Shown piece by piece: positions 37,601-49,085 of a DNA stretch of 64,000 nucleotides. The stretch covers positions 1,488,001 through 1,552,000 of the forward strand of contig OU612072.1 of the NCBI GenBank assembly GCA_914767715.1, read 5' to 3'. This stretch comes from Membranipora membranacea (Eukaryota; Bryozoa; Gymnolaemata; Cheilostomatida; Membraniporidae). The notes beneath the pieces are model-generated. The model saw only the letters and a list, made by a program, of their open reading frames with translations. It made no database searches and had not been told where the DNA came from. The translations under genes and the position numbers were made by a program. Positions within the stretch are counted from its first letter, which is position 1. The number at the start of each line of letters is the position of its first letter.

Positions 37601-40600
37601 CTTTAAATGTGGAACCACTATTTCACAGGCCCTGGCATCAATGTAATATTATTGTTAGCTGACTAATATTCCTTATAACAAAGGAGTGTGTGAGAACACC
37701 GAGTTTGTCCAAAACCTCTTGGAGTGATCTATTACACATGTTCACATCTGTTGGACATACAACATCATGTCGCTTTTTTCTGGTGGAACTCGACAGCAGA
37801 TACTACAGATGTATACTGCCTTATCATGTCATATACTTATACCTAATGTTTTCTCTTGCCCAGGGTATTTATTGTGCTGTTTATCTGTAGGCAGTCATCG
37901 TTGAGAAGTCACCAATGAAGAGTCCAAAGAAGTCTCCTTCAAGATCTCCTTTTAAATCACCCATTAAGACAAAGCTACCCGATGGGAAGGCTGATGCTGC
38001 CCGCTCTCCTAAGCGTCAGAGCAGCAGGGTCTCTATGACCAGAAGTCAAGATAGCAGAGGTAAAGTTTCTAGCATGTGATCTGTTCAAGTTTTGTTTCCA
38101 TTTGTACGGTTCAATCATCAGAGCTCTGTATATTTGTATTATAAATTTGTAGTCTTATGTAATTATAATCTGCAATCTTTGTGAGTATATAATGTAAGAA
38201 ATGTGTAAATTTGAAACACAGTTCAGTTCAGATTATATTGCCATATTTTACTGATCCTCGGACTAAATAGGAAAATTTAGAGTAGTATCAGTAGTTGGTT
38301 TGGGACAGGATAGGATATGTATTATTTAAATAATGCTGCAATGATCCTTCAGCTTCAGCATAATATAATTCTTTTTTCTTTTCCACTCATGTTAAGTGTA
38401 GCTGTCACATTTATTAAGTGTAGCTGTCACATTTATTAAGTGTAGCTGTCACATTTATTAAGTGTAGCTGTCACATTTATTAAGTGTAGCTGTCACATTT
38501 ATTAAGTGTAGCTGTCACATTTGTTACAACATTGACTGTGCTGTGCACATTTACTGATAATGTTTATCTATTTTTGTATATATTTTTCGTTCAGCCTCAC
38601 TGAATTCAAATGATGATACCAAAGTGGCAGATGATAAAAAGCAGCTCGTGAAGAAAAAACCATCGACCCCCTACACTCAGCCACAACCCCGAAAAGATGG
38701 AGTTAAGAAGAACAACAAACCAGCAGCAGCTAAGCTCTCCAATCTGGTCACAACAAAGCCTCAGAACCAACCGAAGAAGTTAGCGGGGGCCACAAAGAGG
38801 TTAACAAAGTGTGTTCATATTGTAACTCTATCTTTCTCTCTCTCTGTCTTTGATAAATATTCTTCTCTATCTTATTATTACTAAATGTCTACTAGTGACA
38901 GTACGCTGATCATGTGGTACACTAATCCATGTATTTCCTTAACGTGATTTGATTAATGTAGCTTTAGTACCATCAGAAGGAATTAGCAGTAACGGCCCAA
39001 GGAAAAGTTCTAGAATGTGGTTGGTGCATGCAATAGGTACTCAATTGGCTATACCTCTTAAAAATACACATCATAATAGAAAGGAGTAAATGTTTCTGTT
39101 GCTGCTTGATAATCGCAAGGAGTAACAGTGACAGTGAACAGTAACAGTGAACCCTGTTACTCCTTGATAATAGCGTAATATCCATGTCATTGTAACTATG
39201 ACATACCAATTTATTCACTTTCTAAAATTATATTATTCTCTGAGTTATCTTCTTCCACTAAAAAAGGACATAATCCCATTACTCACAATACAAACAGAAG
39301 TTTAGACATGGTGGTCCCAAGGAGGGTGAGAGGTCTTAAAGCCCCCATAAAAAATTGTCGTTGCCTCCGCAACCATAATACTTGTGTTAATTTGAATTCA
39401 AAGAAGGAGATATTTTGGTTGTTGCGCCTCAATCTTTCATGCAATATTTAAAATTTTGCTGTGTCGACTTGTTCTTTGATTGATGAACTTTTAATCAGAT
39501 GTGTTCAATTTTATGTCTTCTTCAGCAAAAGTAATAATCTTATTGGAGCTGCTAAAGCGATGAAAGGTGGAAATAAGGAGAAACAAGGCACCGATACCGT
39601 AGCAAGCAAAAACTCATCAACAACGAAACCCTTCTCAGGGACTGATGGGAAATCGACTACCCAAACGAACAAAGAGAATCAAGGTACAACCTATAAATCA
39701 TATTGGCTTAGTGTTTTCATCATCATCGTCATGTTTTACTTAACCGTGGGACAATACTTCATATCCAAACATGCAATGACAGCAGCAGACGGATATTATT
39801 CAGTTTACCAAATTAAAATTATAACGAGTCCACTGATAAAGATATGTGTCTGATTTACAGGCCTTTTCACGCAACGCTCCTGATAAACATTTCGATATTT
39901 AGCTGTTTGCTTGTTAATTACGGTGATTTTGTGAGCTGTGTAGCTAGAGGGTCACTATGTAGCTTGCTGGATTCCACTGACATGTATAAGACATCTGATT
40001 GTCTGCTCTTGTCTACAGCAAGCCTCGTATTATCAGAGTTTAGAAATGTGAAATTTTAATAGTAAAATTTAGGTATGGGTTTCTCGAGCCTTTGTTGTAG
40101 GTTAACCTGTAATTAATACCTACGCTATGTTACGGCATTCATTCATCTATTTTGCAGCACTACGGATTCTAGGCAAGAAAGGAAACTCAAATAATGATCA
40201 AAAGAACAGAAAAGACGGTGAAGCTTTAACTAATGATAATTTTGTGACTAAGACTTTCCGTTATCGTTTTGAATATGATTTTGGAGTGTCTGTTCGCTTA
40301 TAATGGAATCATCTAAACATGTTTCATTGTTTCAAGCCTCACCTTTTCAGCACTTAGTGCTCAGCATTCAAGTAGACATCAGTGCAGCTGTGTTCAGCGT
40401 ATTTTACACCTGAACAGGTGTAAAATACGCTAAGGCTGTTTAATAACACCGATCTATCTACAGGTAATAATGATGAGAAGCTGCTGATCGAGAATGAGGT
40501 GAACCAGAGTAAGAGTGAGCCGGGGGACACTTCACATGGCACCTCTGGAGAACACCAGCAGGGAGAACACCAACAGGGTGACCCCCGCTCATCTAAGCAG

Positions 40601-43600
40601 AGCTTCATGATGAGTACGGAAGAGTCGAGGAAGAGCCTGGGTATCCCGGGGGATGATATGAGCACCCAGAGATCTGCAGAGAGTCATGAGAATATACTCC
40701 TCAAACTCAAAGAGGTAGGCAGGTTTCTTGTTCTTGTCTGTTGCCCCCGCGAACGAGGCAAACATCAAAACCTTGCAATCTAGCATTCCAATAGCGTCGC
40801 AATCCCAAAAAACGTTGCAGCGACACATTTTATAGAAATTGCAATCCCAAAAACACCACATTTTTTTAAACGTCACAAACGCATGAACCCACTAAGAATC
40901 TTTCTCAATGATTTAGGTGTTTGGGTATTATATTGATTTAAGAAAAAAATACCTGCAAATATAAACATGCACTGTGCTGACTGACGATATAGGTTGTTTT
41001 CAGACTACGAGTGGATATCAAATCGATTTAAAAGATGAAACTGGTACTGTGTTAAAGACTACTCAACCAGTTTTTTGAGGACGAAATAGAAAACAAGAAT
41101 CCATTTCATCTAATAGAAAATAATGATAAAAGCTAAAATATAGTCTTGTGGTAATATTTGTATATAATCATATAATGTCCCGCTGAACCAGAAGCAATTA
41201 ACATTTGCCGAACGAAATTTAAAGACATCTTTTTTTTCAATGAATGACGCTAGAAGAAGGCTACATATTACTGTAAACCTAATGACTACTCATTCTTTCA
41301 TAGCATGGCTCTCCAGACAAGCAGGCCTCTGAGAAGAAGAAGGGTCCCTCTCAGCTGATGTCTAATCAAGGATCGTTACTCCGATCTGTGATACCCTACC
41401 TCCCTCTACCGATGGCTATAGTCTGTCTTATATTCAACATACTCCTGCCCGGTGTCGGTGAGATCATTGTTTGCCATGTTATCCCCTTGTTGTAAGGATT
41501 TTAATTCTAGGATCAACTAGTGCCAAAAATGAGCATTTCATAATGCAGTTTTCTCAAGCTCTATCTGAGATCAGATCTGGTTATTTAACTAATCACCCAG
41601 TTTAACACTGATTTGTAATGAGACCTCCTTGACATAATATTAATAGAGTTGAGAATGAAATACCCTAGAAGAGTTAAGTACAAGGTCTTCATTTCGTACC
41701 GGCCTGAAACAACTCAAGCTAAGCTAGCCGACATTTACCCACCCTCCTAACTTAGTACTCCTACTTCAGTTAGCCAAAATATAGTGCTAGCTAGCATTTA
41801 GTCACCCCGAAATTAGCTCAACTAACCTTAAGCTATCATTTAATGCTTGAGGGTATTGTCATGCTGTGCTGTGTTTGTAGGTACAATGCTGAGTGGGTTT
41901 AGTGTTCTGTGCTGCGGTAGACCGAGAGTAGAGAGTAAAGATGACCAAATAACAATGACTGTATGCTTAAATCTTCTCGTGGGTAAGACTCAATCTCTCT
42001 CTACAGTATGACATGTGTGACATGTGTGACATTTGTGACATGTGTGACATGTGTGACATGTGTGACATGTGTGACATGTGTGACATGTGTGAAATGTGTG
42101 ACATGTGTGACATGTGTGACATGTTTGACATGTGTGACAATTATGATGTTACCAATCGACATCGTGCTGTACTTCTATCTTAGACATTTGTACTTCCCCT
42201 TTGAAAAACAGTTATTTTAATTTTAAGAAAACATCAGAATCATTTGCAATTCAGGCTTCACAAACTTACTTCACAAAGCAAAGTATATCTACTAAAATTT
42301 TCTTTGATAGAATATTTAAATTTTCATTATGACCCACCTGAGACGGATTGCCTGCCCCCAACACATTCCTAGCTAGTTTAAATAACTTTATAAAAGACTC
42401 TGTCGGGGGGGGGGGGGGCTGGGGTAAGAGTCTGGGAGGCTCAGACAATTATAAATAACCAAAAAGAGCATCCTCTCATATTTCTTCCCATGAGATAAAC
42501 CTTTACAGAACAGAGAAGATGAATTAGATTATCCATTCTGTTTGCAGGCCTCTCACAGATGATGACTATCACTTTCATGTTTGTCGGATGGTTCTGGAGC
42601 TTAGCTTGGGGCATTTATATGATCATACTATCAAGTAAGTACTATTATACCAATAACCCTAAACTATCTGATTTATTCACCGACAATCAATATTGACGAA
42701 ATTCAATGGTTGTTTTTTATTATGACTTCTGCCAATTGAGTTTTAGTGTACAACATCAACTCAATCAACTTTGATGATGAGAGTATCTCCTGAATATCAC
42801 ATGCTCAGTGGTTGCCACCCCAAGCACTGATTTCTATCAATTAGACTCATTTGAAGGTACGACAGATATAGAACAAAAAAGGTTCTTTGCTGGCTTTAAA
42901 TCACTCATCACTCGATTGCGCAGAAGTAATATTATGGTTGCACTTGCTGCACATATATATAACCTTCATTATTGCTCAACCAAAATATTTATGATAAACT
43001 GTGTGTGTCATTGTGTATATATCAGAAGAGCTACCCTTATTTCTGGAAAGAGAAAGGGAGTTAGCAGTAGAGCAGGAATTAGCCAATGAAAGGGCTCACA
43101 GGTTTAATAGATCAATGAGGTGACCATTGATTGTTGTTTGCTTCAACTAACCCATTTTTGCATTCAGATGATCTTTTGACAACTCAACTAACCTGCCTAT
43201 GACTGCCATAAACTCTTTGGTCTGCGTTTTCATCATTATTTTGCAAAGGGCCAAAGCAATGAACTCCCTCTCAGTTCATTGGCCAAATATCTCAGATATA
43301 TGAACCAGAGTGTCACTAGTGCTGCAACTATCTGTATCACTCACTATTTAAGGGCCTCAGAGAGAGAGATTGTGACACATCTGTTTTGGTTTTCTAAGTA
43401 CAGCCCCTGCGCATGTTTTATTGTTTGCCTTTACCAAAGTTCAACATTAATATATTTTGCATCCTTGTGTGTGAACTTCTCCGTTAAACATTATTATTTC
43501 CCATATGTGTGTATTTTTCTAACTGTCAAAACAGAGAGTCTCCTGCTAAATAACGATAACTTCAAAGTTTATACTTATTATTTTGTCTGATAACTTAAAG

Positions 43601-44578
43601 ACTATCCACAATCCAAAGTATTCTAATGTCTGGCAACTAGTATTGCTGTAGGTTTGAAAAAACCGGTGCTTAAGTAGAGTACGGAGTATGGAGTTTGCTG
43701 TACTGTGCAAGCCCAGTAAACTGCCACGTTCATGTAGTTCATGTAGAATAAATTCAGCCTTTGAGGTAATCAAAAATAATGGAGGTGGCAGCTTAGCGGG
43801 CTTGTACAGTGCAATCAGATTCATACTCTACATCATAATTGAGAAGGAGGGAACAATCTCTTATACTATACACAATTTTTACCCAGAAGAGTTATGAATC
43901 TGTTCATTATAATAATCTTACATAACTAGCTGACTGAGGTAGTTTAACTTTCATTTATGGCGTTTAATAGCTGGTGAACTTATTTATTAATAACAAAACA
44001 ACCTCAGCTTCCCTAATTGTCTCATGGACAAAAGATGCCCACATGCTTAATTATAACTCACCTTGACAGGGCAATTTATTTATAGAGCCAAGGCACTTGA
44101 GTATTAGCAATGGTGTTATAATCCATCTGCAGTCCACAGTCAATGTTTTTTGCTGATACCTGCTTACTTTCATCTCGACTTAATTTGAAAATCGCTGTTG
44201 ATTAAGCCACTTGTTGTGCTCAACTTGATTATATTATGCTATAATATAAAAAACTGTCTAATGATGTCTTGTCTAGGATTAATAACAACCAACACCAGTA
44301 TTATTGCCTCTTCACTCCCACCACTATCATTCATTACCAAATTTAATGAGTTGTTACATAAGAAGTTATGGCTAATCGCTAAGATCCCTGTTATAAATAT
44401 CTCACTGCATGCCAACAAGTTTAGTTTCATTAGTTATATCTGTTTTTATTTCCATATAATTTCAGAGAAGTATAAAACCCTAAAGTCAGAGCTGCAAAAA
44501 ATAAAACAAGCAGACATTGAGTCTGATTCAAACACACGATCGTACCACTCTATCAACGAGGAAATGGCTCAGCTCTAG
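31617..44578 (+). CDS. stum: Stum/SPEC3-family membrane protein, 16 exons, 784 aa
   Basis: Exons: 31617-31665, 31857-31953, 33246-33361, 33733-33898, 34791-34996, 35765-36101, 37307-37382, 37891-38059, 38595-38808, 39526-39683, 40158-40217, 40464-40714, 41304-41457, 41881-41982, 42548-42634, 44466-44578; total 2355 nt with all phases consistent. The C-terminal SPEC3 domain (about residues 655-755) has IPYLPLPMAIVCLIFNILLP, then GTMLSGFSVLCCGR and FVGWFWSLAWGIYMI. These match Stum, the Drosophila proprioceptor mechanotransduction protein, and sea-urchin SPEC3. A basic helical tail ends AQL. The other 650 residues are charged and low-complexity: a glutamate run near 193-203, repeated SP motifs (SPMKSPKKSPSRSPFKSP) near 355, and many K, S and T residues. 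Long disordered N-terminal regions are also found in fly Stum. The start ATG (GCCAATGG) is a prediction; ATGGAGGAG in exon 3 is an alternative. Introns hold several minisatellites. Confidence 0.88.
31945..32176 (+). repeat. 43-bp minisatellite made of splice-donor copies
   Basis: Five full units and one partial unit start at 31945, 31988, 32031, 32074, 32117 and 32160. Each contains GGCTTACAGGTAAGTCC. The first unit holds the real 5' splice site of Stum exon 2 (exon ends at 31953), so the donor and its flank are repeated downstream; unit 2 has TATAG for TACAG. Confidence 0.95.
36851..37075. repeat. 15-bp minisatellite, about 15 copies
   Basis: The unit TCATATACCACACTC is repeated about 15 times, with variants CACACC and TTTACC. 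Since 15 is a multiple of 3, several frames on both strands stay open and give pentapeptide repeats. It lies in intron 6 of the Stum-like gene, so these frames are not genes. Confidence 0.95.
37461..37480. repeat. G homopolymer, 20 bases
   Basis: Run of 20 G in intron 7 of the Stum-like gene, 78 bases after the exon 7 donor. Confidence 0.9.
38392..38523. repeat. 22-bp minisatellite, 6 copies
   Basis: The unit TTAAGTGTAGCTGTCACATT plus TA is repeated six times almost without change, in intron 8 of the Stum-like gene, 71 bases upstream of exon 9. Confidence 0.95.
40396..40431. repeat. perfect 17-bp inverted repeat with a 2-base loop
   Basis: AGCGTATTTTACACCTG, then AA, then its exact complement. 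It lies in intron 11 of the Stum-like gene, 32 bases before exon 12, where it could fold near the branch region. Confidence 0.9.
42008..42140. repeat. 9-bp microsatellite TGACATGTG, about 15 copies
   Basis: Head-to-tail TGACATGTG units with single changes, starting 26 bases after the exon 14 donor of the Stum-like gene. In one frame it reads as a (TCV)n peptide, which is an artefact. Confidence 0.95.
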
Positions 44579-44931
44579 GCGCAGTATTTAGACCATGTGT
44601 AAATAACCATTATACATAGAGATGACTGAGATATACTTTATACATAACACTTACACTTGGTTATGCTTTTATTTGTTTCGCAACTCTTCATAAAATGCTG
44701 TCATTAAACACTTATTATTTTAACACATTCCGTTGATGCATGTACACATAAGCAATTTTTTTTAATTACTGTAACTGTCTAATATAGCACTTATGTTTTT
44801 TTATGAATATATTAAGTTTTATTATTTATTTGTCTGCATGACACCTCTTATAATGAATCCATCTACTCTGTTAATCTAAATAGTATTTGGTTTTGTCGGT
44901 AACCGTCTTCTATTATTTTTTAATAAAAAAT

Positions 44932-44937
44932 TATGAT
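44932..44937 (+). terminator. polyadenylation signal of the Stum-like gene
   Basis: AATAAA 354 bases after the stop at 44578, in an AT-rich stretch. It is the first canonical hexamer I see after the stop; others cannot be excluded. Confidence 0.45.
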
Positions 44938-45126
44938 ATTTATTTCATCAATAGCAAAAATATCCTCCAAATTCATCATTTCTACATTATATTCTCAACT
45001 GGTATCATCCTCATAAGCTGCCAGTCTGTGTAACACAAGACTCATTTTTGATAAACGTTCTTTGTTTATGCAATGGGCCATGTAAGATCTAATAACCCGT
45101 AAACTGTGTTAATAGGGTGGGGATGG

Positions 45127-45340
45127 TCGCTTCTCGGATTATTGGCTAAGATCAAAGTGTCACTGCCAATGGCTGATTAGTGCCTGTTTCAGTTTCTGGC
45201 AGCTTGATGCGCGCTCACGATAAGGAGGTCCTCTATGGCCTCACCTCTAGGATGCATTCTAGTTTACTAGGATGTATCACACTCTCAGTATGCGGATTTC
45301 GGGTAACTTGCGACCCTCTTTAGGAGCTGCCCACCCTCTG
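45127..45340 (+). mobile_element. SINE with U2 snRNA-like 5' head, copy 2
   Basis: It begins GTCGCTTCTCGGATTATTGG then CTAAGATCAAAGTGT, even closer to the U2 5' end (ATCGCTTCTCGGCC.TTTGGCTAAGATCAAGTGTA) than copy 1. It then follows the copy 1 body through GGCCTCACCTCTAGGATGC, AGGATGTATCACACTCTCAG and GGAGCTGCCCA. Flanks AATAGGGTGGGGATGG and AACAGGGTGGTGG resemble each other and may be a worn target duplication. Confidence 0.7.
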
Positions 45341-45673
45341 TTTTGTCATAAACAGGGTGGTGGTTGAATAGTATAAACTTGTGTATTGTGACTGCAAAAT
45401 TCGAGTACTGCATAGGGGACTTGATTTTAGCGCCATTAACTTAATTTTTATTGTGGATGGTGAGTTGGCGCACAATCGGTCAGCACGTTTCGTACCGCAG
45501 GTGTCTCCATTGATTGTTCCAGCCCCCTGGTGAATATTTATTTCCTGTCAGAGTTTTGCACCAAATATAAATCGATTACCCCATCTAGCGATATATCGAG
45601 ATATATTAGACTATATCGATGTCGATATGGATGATAATGTTTGTTTGAGACCATGTTGCCCATCCCCTCCCCT

Positions 45674-45694
45674 CCCCCCCCCCCCCCCCCCCCC
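45674..45694. repeat. C homopolymer, 21 bases
   Basis: Run of 21 C preceded by CCCCTCCCCT, in the intergenic region. Confidence 0.9.
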
Positions 45695-47486
45695 ATTTTG
45701 CAGGCTCACTGATAAGAAAATATGAGTTTTTTTCGTTAATTGACTCTCCTGTAAGTTCAAGTAAAGCAAAATCATCAATAAAACCGGAGGCCGATCATTT
45801 ACCTAATGTTGTAATGTATTCACAAAATTTTGCACTGTATTCTGTCATATCTGTGGGCCATTGAAGAAATTTGAAGGATATTCAAAGAATGTCTCGTATA
45901 AAATGCTGTCATTGGTCTCTTTTGGCGTGAATAATTTTTACCAACTGAAAAGTTTTCATTGCAATTTAAATGCGAGATTCTACTGTTAAACCTTGTGAAA
46001 AAGTTACCAGTGTGGGGGTCTTTCAATTACAAAGAGCAATTGTTTACTAAAGCAAGTCATCACTATCACTTGGTCTTTCAAATAGACAAATTCATTCCCA
46101 AATTGCACTCTGAATGTATATAGTATAGTTCCGTCAACACAATGACTGAGCGATCTGAAAGCGAGAGCCTAGCAGTTACCGATCACTCACTGAGTGGGCG
46201 ATCAGATTGTGATTTTGGCTGTTTAAATTGAAAGACCACCCAGATAAATGAAGTTCATTTTTGATATGATACATGTAGATGCGCCTTATATCTGAATCAT
46301 TTTTTCCATTTTGTTGGCCACAGATAGTGACTTATAAATGTAAAAATTTATCACAGAGGTCATATCTTTGAGATGGGTCGTAAGTGGCTTTGAGTGTGTA
46401 GCTACTTACAATTGTGTAGCAACTCATAAATGTTGAACCGATGTTTTTGGAAAACGCAACAATTAACTTCTAATTCAGTTGACTTTATAGTGAGATATCA
46501 CAGTATAGCAACAACCCACCTAACCTGGTGACTTGTAACTACTTGTAATCATAAACCAACTCAAAATTTACAAGAGGATAACTCATTGTTGTATAAATTC
46601 TCAATCCTGGTGTGAAACAAGCAGAACAACAGATAGTGATAAATATTCCCAGCGACAATGCATTATTAGAAAATTCAACTTGATCTTCTTCAGCAGAGCT
46701 TTCATCACCAGGCCTTGGCAGGCCAAAGTTTATCTTTGTTAGACTGAGCTTGCCCTCTCGCCGAATAATCTCTGTTCTAATGTGTCAGACTCACAATTCA
46801 TTTTTAATTTTCTGGACTGCAAACTGAAATTTACCAAGAGCTCACACCAAATCTATCAGGGGAATTTCTGGGTCTGGTCTGCAGCTGGTTCGCTGGTACA
46901 AAAGGACTCATTTTTATTGCTATGAAAGTAATTTTGATGAATAGTTCCGTCCACAGACTAGATAGACCGTATACATTGCCAACAAATTTTCTCTAAGGAT
47001 AAACTGGGTGCAGTATTTCCACAGTATTGTGACGGTTTTTCTTTCATCACAAACTATTGAATTCTTACTAGCAATCTCACAGTGGTTGGTACATCAGCTG
47101 GGGAAAATTTCATACCTGCAGTTTGAAGTGTATTTGACCAGGTTTGTTAGTTTCACATCTCATTACTTACAGGTATGCAATGAAATTTTAAAAGGTCGTT
47201 AGTCTGAGTCCGGGGGCCAAACATGAAGACTAGATTCAGTTAGCCTTTGCAGGGTGTTATCACCAAGGCAACTCAATAACATCTTATAACAAAACAAACA
47301 AATAAACAAAAAAGTCAAAGATAACTGCAACACACAATTCCGAAATAATGGAAACACATATCAATCTTCAAGCAGGAAAGCTCCTGACTATTTGCCATCC
47401 AATAAATCTTATTTTTCTTTCAGTTGAATTCAGGTGGGTAAAATCTGTAGAACGAGAGCAACAGAAAGAGAAGAACTCGCCAGCTG

Positions 47487-47542
47487 CCAATCAGATCGCT
47501 GTTTGATGTGAGAACCAATCAGATCGCTGTATGATGTGAGAG
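47487..47542. repeat. 28-bp tandem duplication
   Basis: Two adjacent units of CCAATCAGATCGCTGT plus TTGATGTGAGAA or ATGATGTGAGAG. Each unit starts with CCAAT, but no promoter role is shown. Confidence 0.8.
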
Positions 47543-48167
47543 GCGGGCTCATTGACTGACTCTGGAACAAGTTCCGCCCCTTGCGTTTAAGCCTTCAGAT
47601 AGATACTTTTGTTCCTGCCAATTATTTTGATTTATAAGCTTCAGATTCAGAAAATAAGAATCCATCTTTTTTATTATGTGTTCTCTTTAGAAAACATTTG
47701 GTTCACTGAAAAGTAAATTGTTAAAAATAACTTAAAACATAGGCCAGCCATTAATTAATTGCGAAAACACCAACGGACTATCAAAAATAGAGGACAACAC
47801 ATCCTTCCGTACAAGCTAAAGAAGCTCTACTAGCACGAGTGTAAGAGATCACCTTGGCCTTGTTCTAGATCCAAACAAGGCTATGCTGTTGTACAGCCTA
47901 CCAACTGTTTGATATAAATCAGTACATGTTGACTATCAGCGGAATTATAAGTATCAAGATACCACCATTTCAGCACAATAAATAGTTCATGGTACCAGAA
48001 CTCATTGTCATTATGTATTAACAACATTATCTGTGTTCTAGATTAGCCTTAGAGTTAAGAGGAGGAATTTTGTGGAGTTATCTAATGTGCACTTTGAAGT
48101 AAAATGTTATATTATTGAAATATAAAACAATAGTACCTATATTATACATCTCTGCATGATGTTTTAC

Positions 48168-48195
48168 CATAGACTTAGTAATAAACCTAGACAGG
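48168..48195. mobile_element. solitary diverged terminus of the P-like family
   Basis: CATAGACTTAGTAATAAACC then TAGACAGG matches the terminal 28 bases of the P-like element at about 23 positions. The sequence that follows does not match the arm clearly, and no opposite end was found nearby. Confidence 0.5.
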
Positions 48196-49085
48196 GCACA
48201 ATATGCACTGTTGCATTTAATTGTGGGCGATGTAACGACATTGGAAGGTGTACTGTAGTAGCATTGGTGTTATCATTGACTTGCAGCTCATATACCAGGT
48301 TTTTTTGTTGATAACTCGATCAATTTGATCGGATTCTATGTTGGAAATTACAATAGTTTTTTAGCAGCGCTTCGATGTCACATAACTGTACCTTATTCAA
48401 TTTTACAGCGTTTAAAATTCACCACTCATTAATAATTGGGGGATTAACACCCACAAAAATGTGAACATCCCATCTGAGTCAGACTTTGCTCCAAATTAAT
48501 CACTAGGCAAATATGCTTCAATAAGGATTAACAACCCTGAAAATGTGTTTATTTGTTAACGCCCTTAACTTAATAATCCATCACAAGCCTTCTGATTTAT
48601 GTGGCTCAGGTCATTAGTTCTCTTTATCAAAATCAAAGGTAAATGGTACAGGTAATGTCCTAACACATGGTGATATTACCTGGTACTTATCTACTTAACA
48701 CTCACTGTTGTGTATATCTGGCTCACTCCTGTTTGGGACAGGCTAGGTGGTGAAGCTAAATCTACCAAGGTGAGCATTCTATTGAGATCCATCAGGCCAG
48801 GCCTCCTTGGTGAAAATCTTTATAGTTGCATATAGCACATACTGCATGAATCCTTGTATATGGAAAATATGACCTTCTAAGAGCATAACATCATATATCA
48901 TTACTGCTTGGTTTGAAAATTGAATACTATTGTGATCTAAGCATCTGCATCAAACTCCATATCTCTATTAGAAAATTGCATGTAAAACTCTTTAGAAGGC
49001 CTTGATAAAACTGAATTTCTTTGTTTTCTAAGATTCTGTAGTTGGCATTGCTAGTATGTTTACCCTCTTTTTTGAATATTTGCAG

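Larger units (their letters stand above)
45351..49085. other. intergenic stretch, mostly unrecognised
   Basis: Holds a C homopolymer, a 28-bp duplication at 47487-47542 and a P-like terminal remnant at 48168, listed separately where useful. No exon supported; the upstream non-coding exon of the WAP gene probably lies at its right end, since the WAP start codon directly follows an acceptor. Confidence 0.45.

Noticed and set aside
42008-42220. Threonine-cysteine-valine repeat protein
   Set aside because: It is the 9-bp microsatellite in the intron after Stum exon 14.
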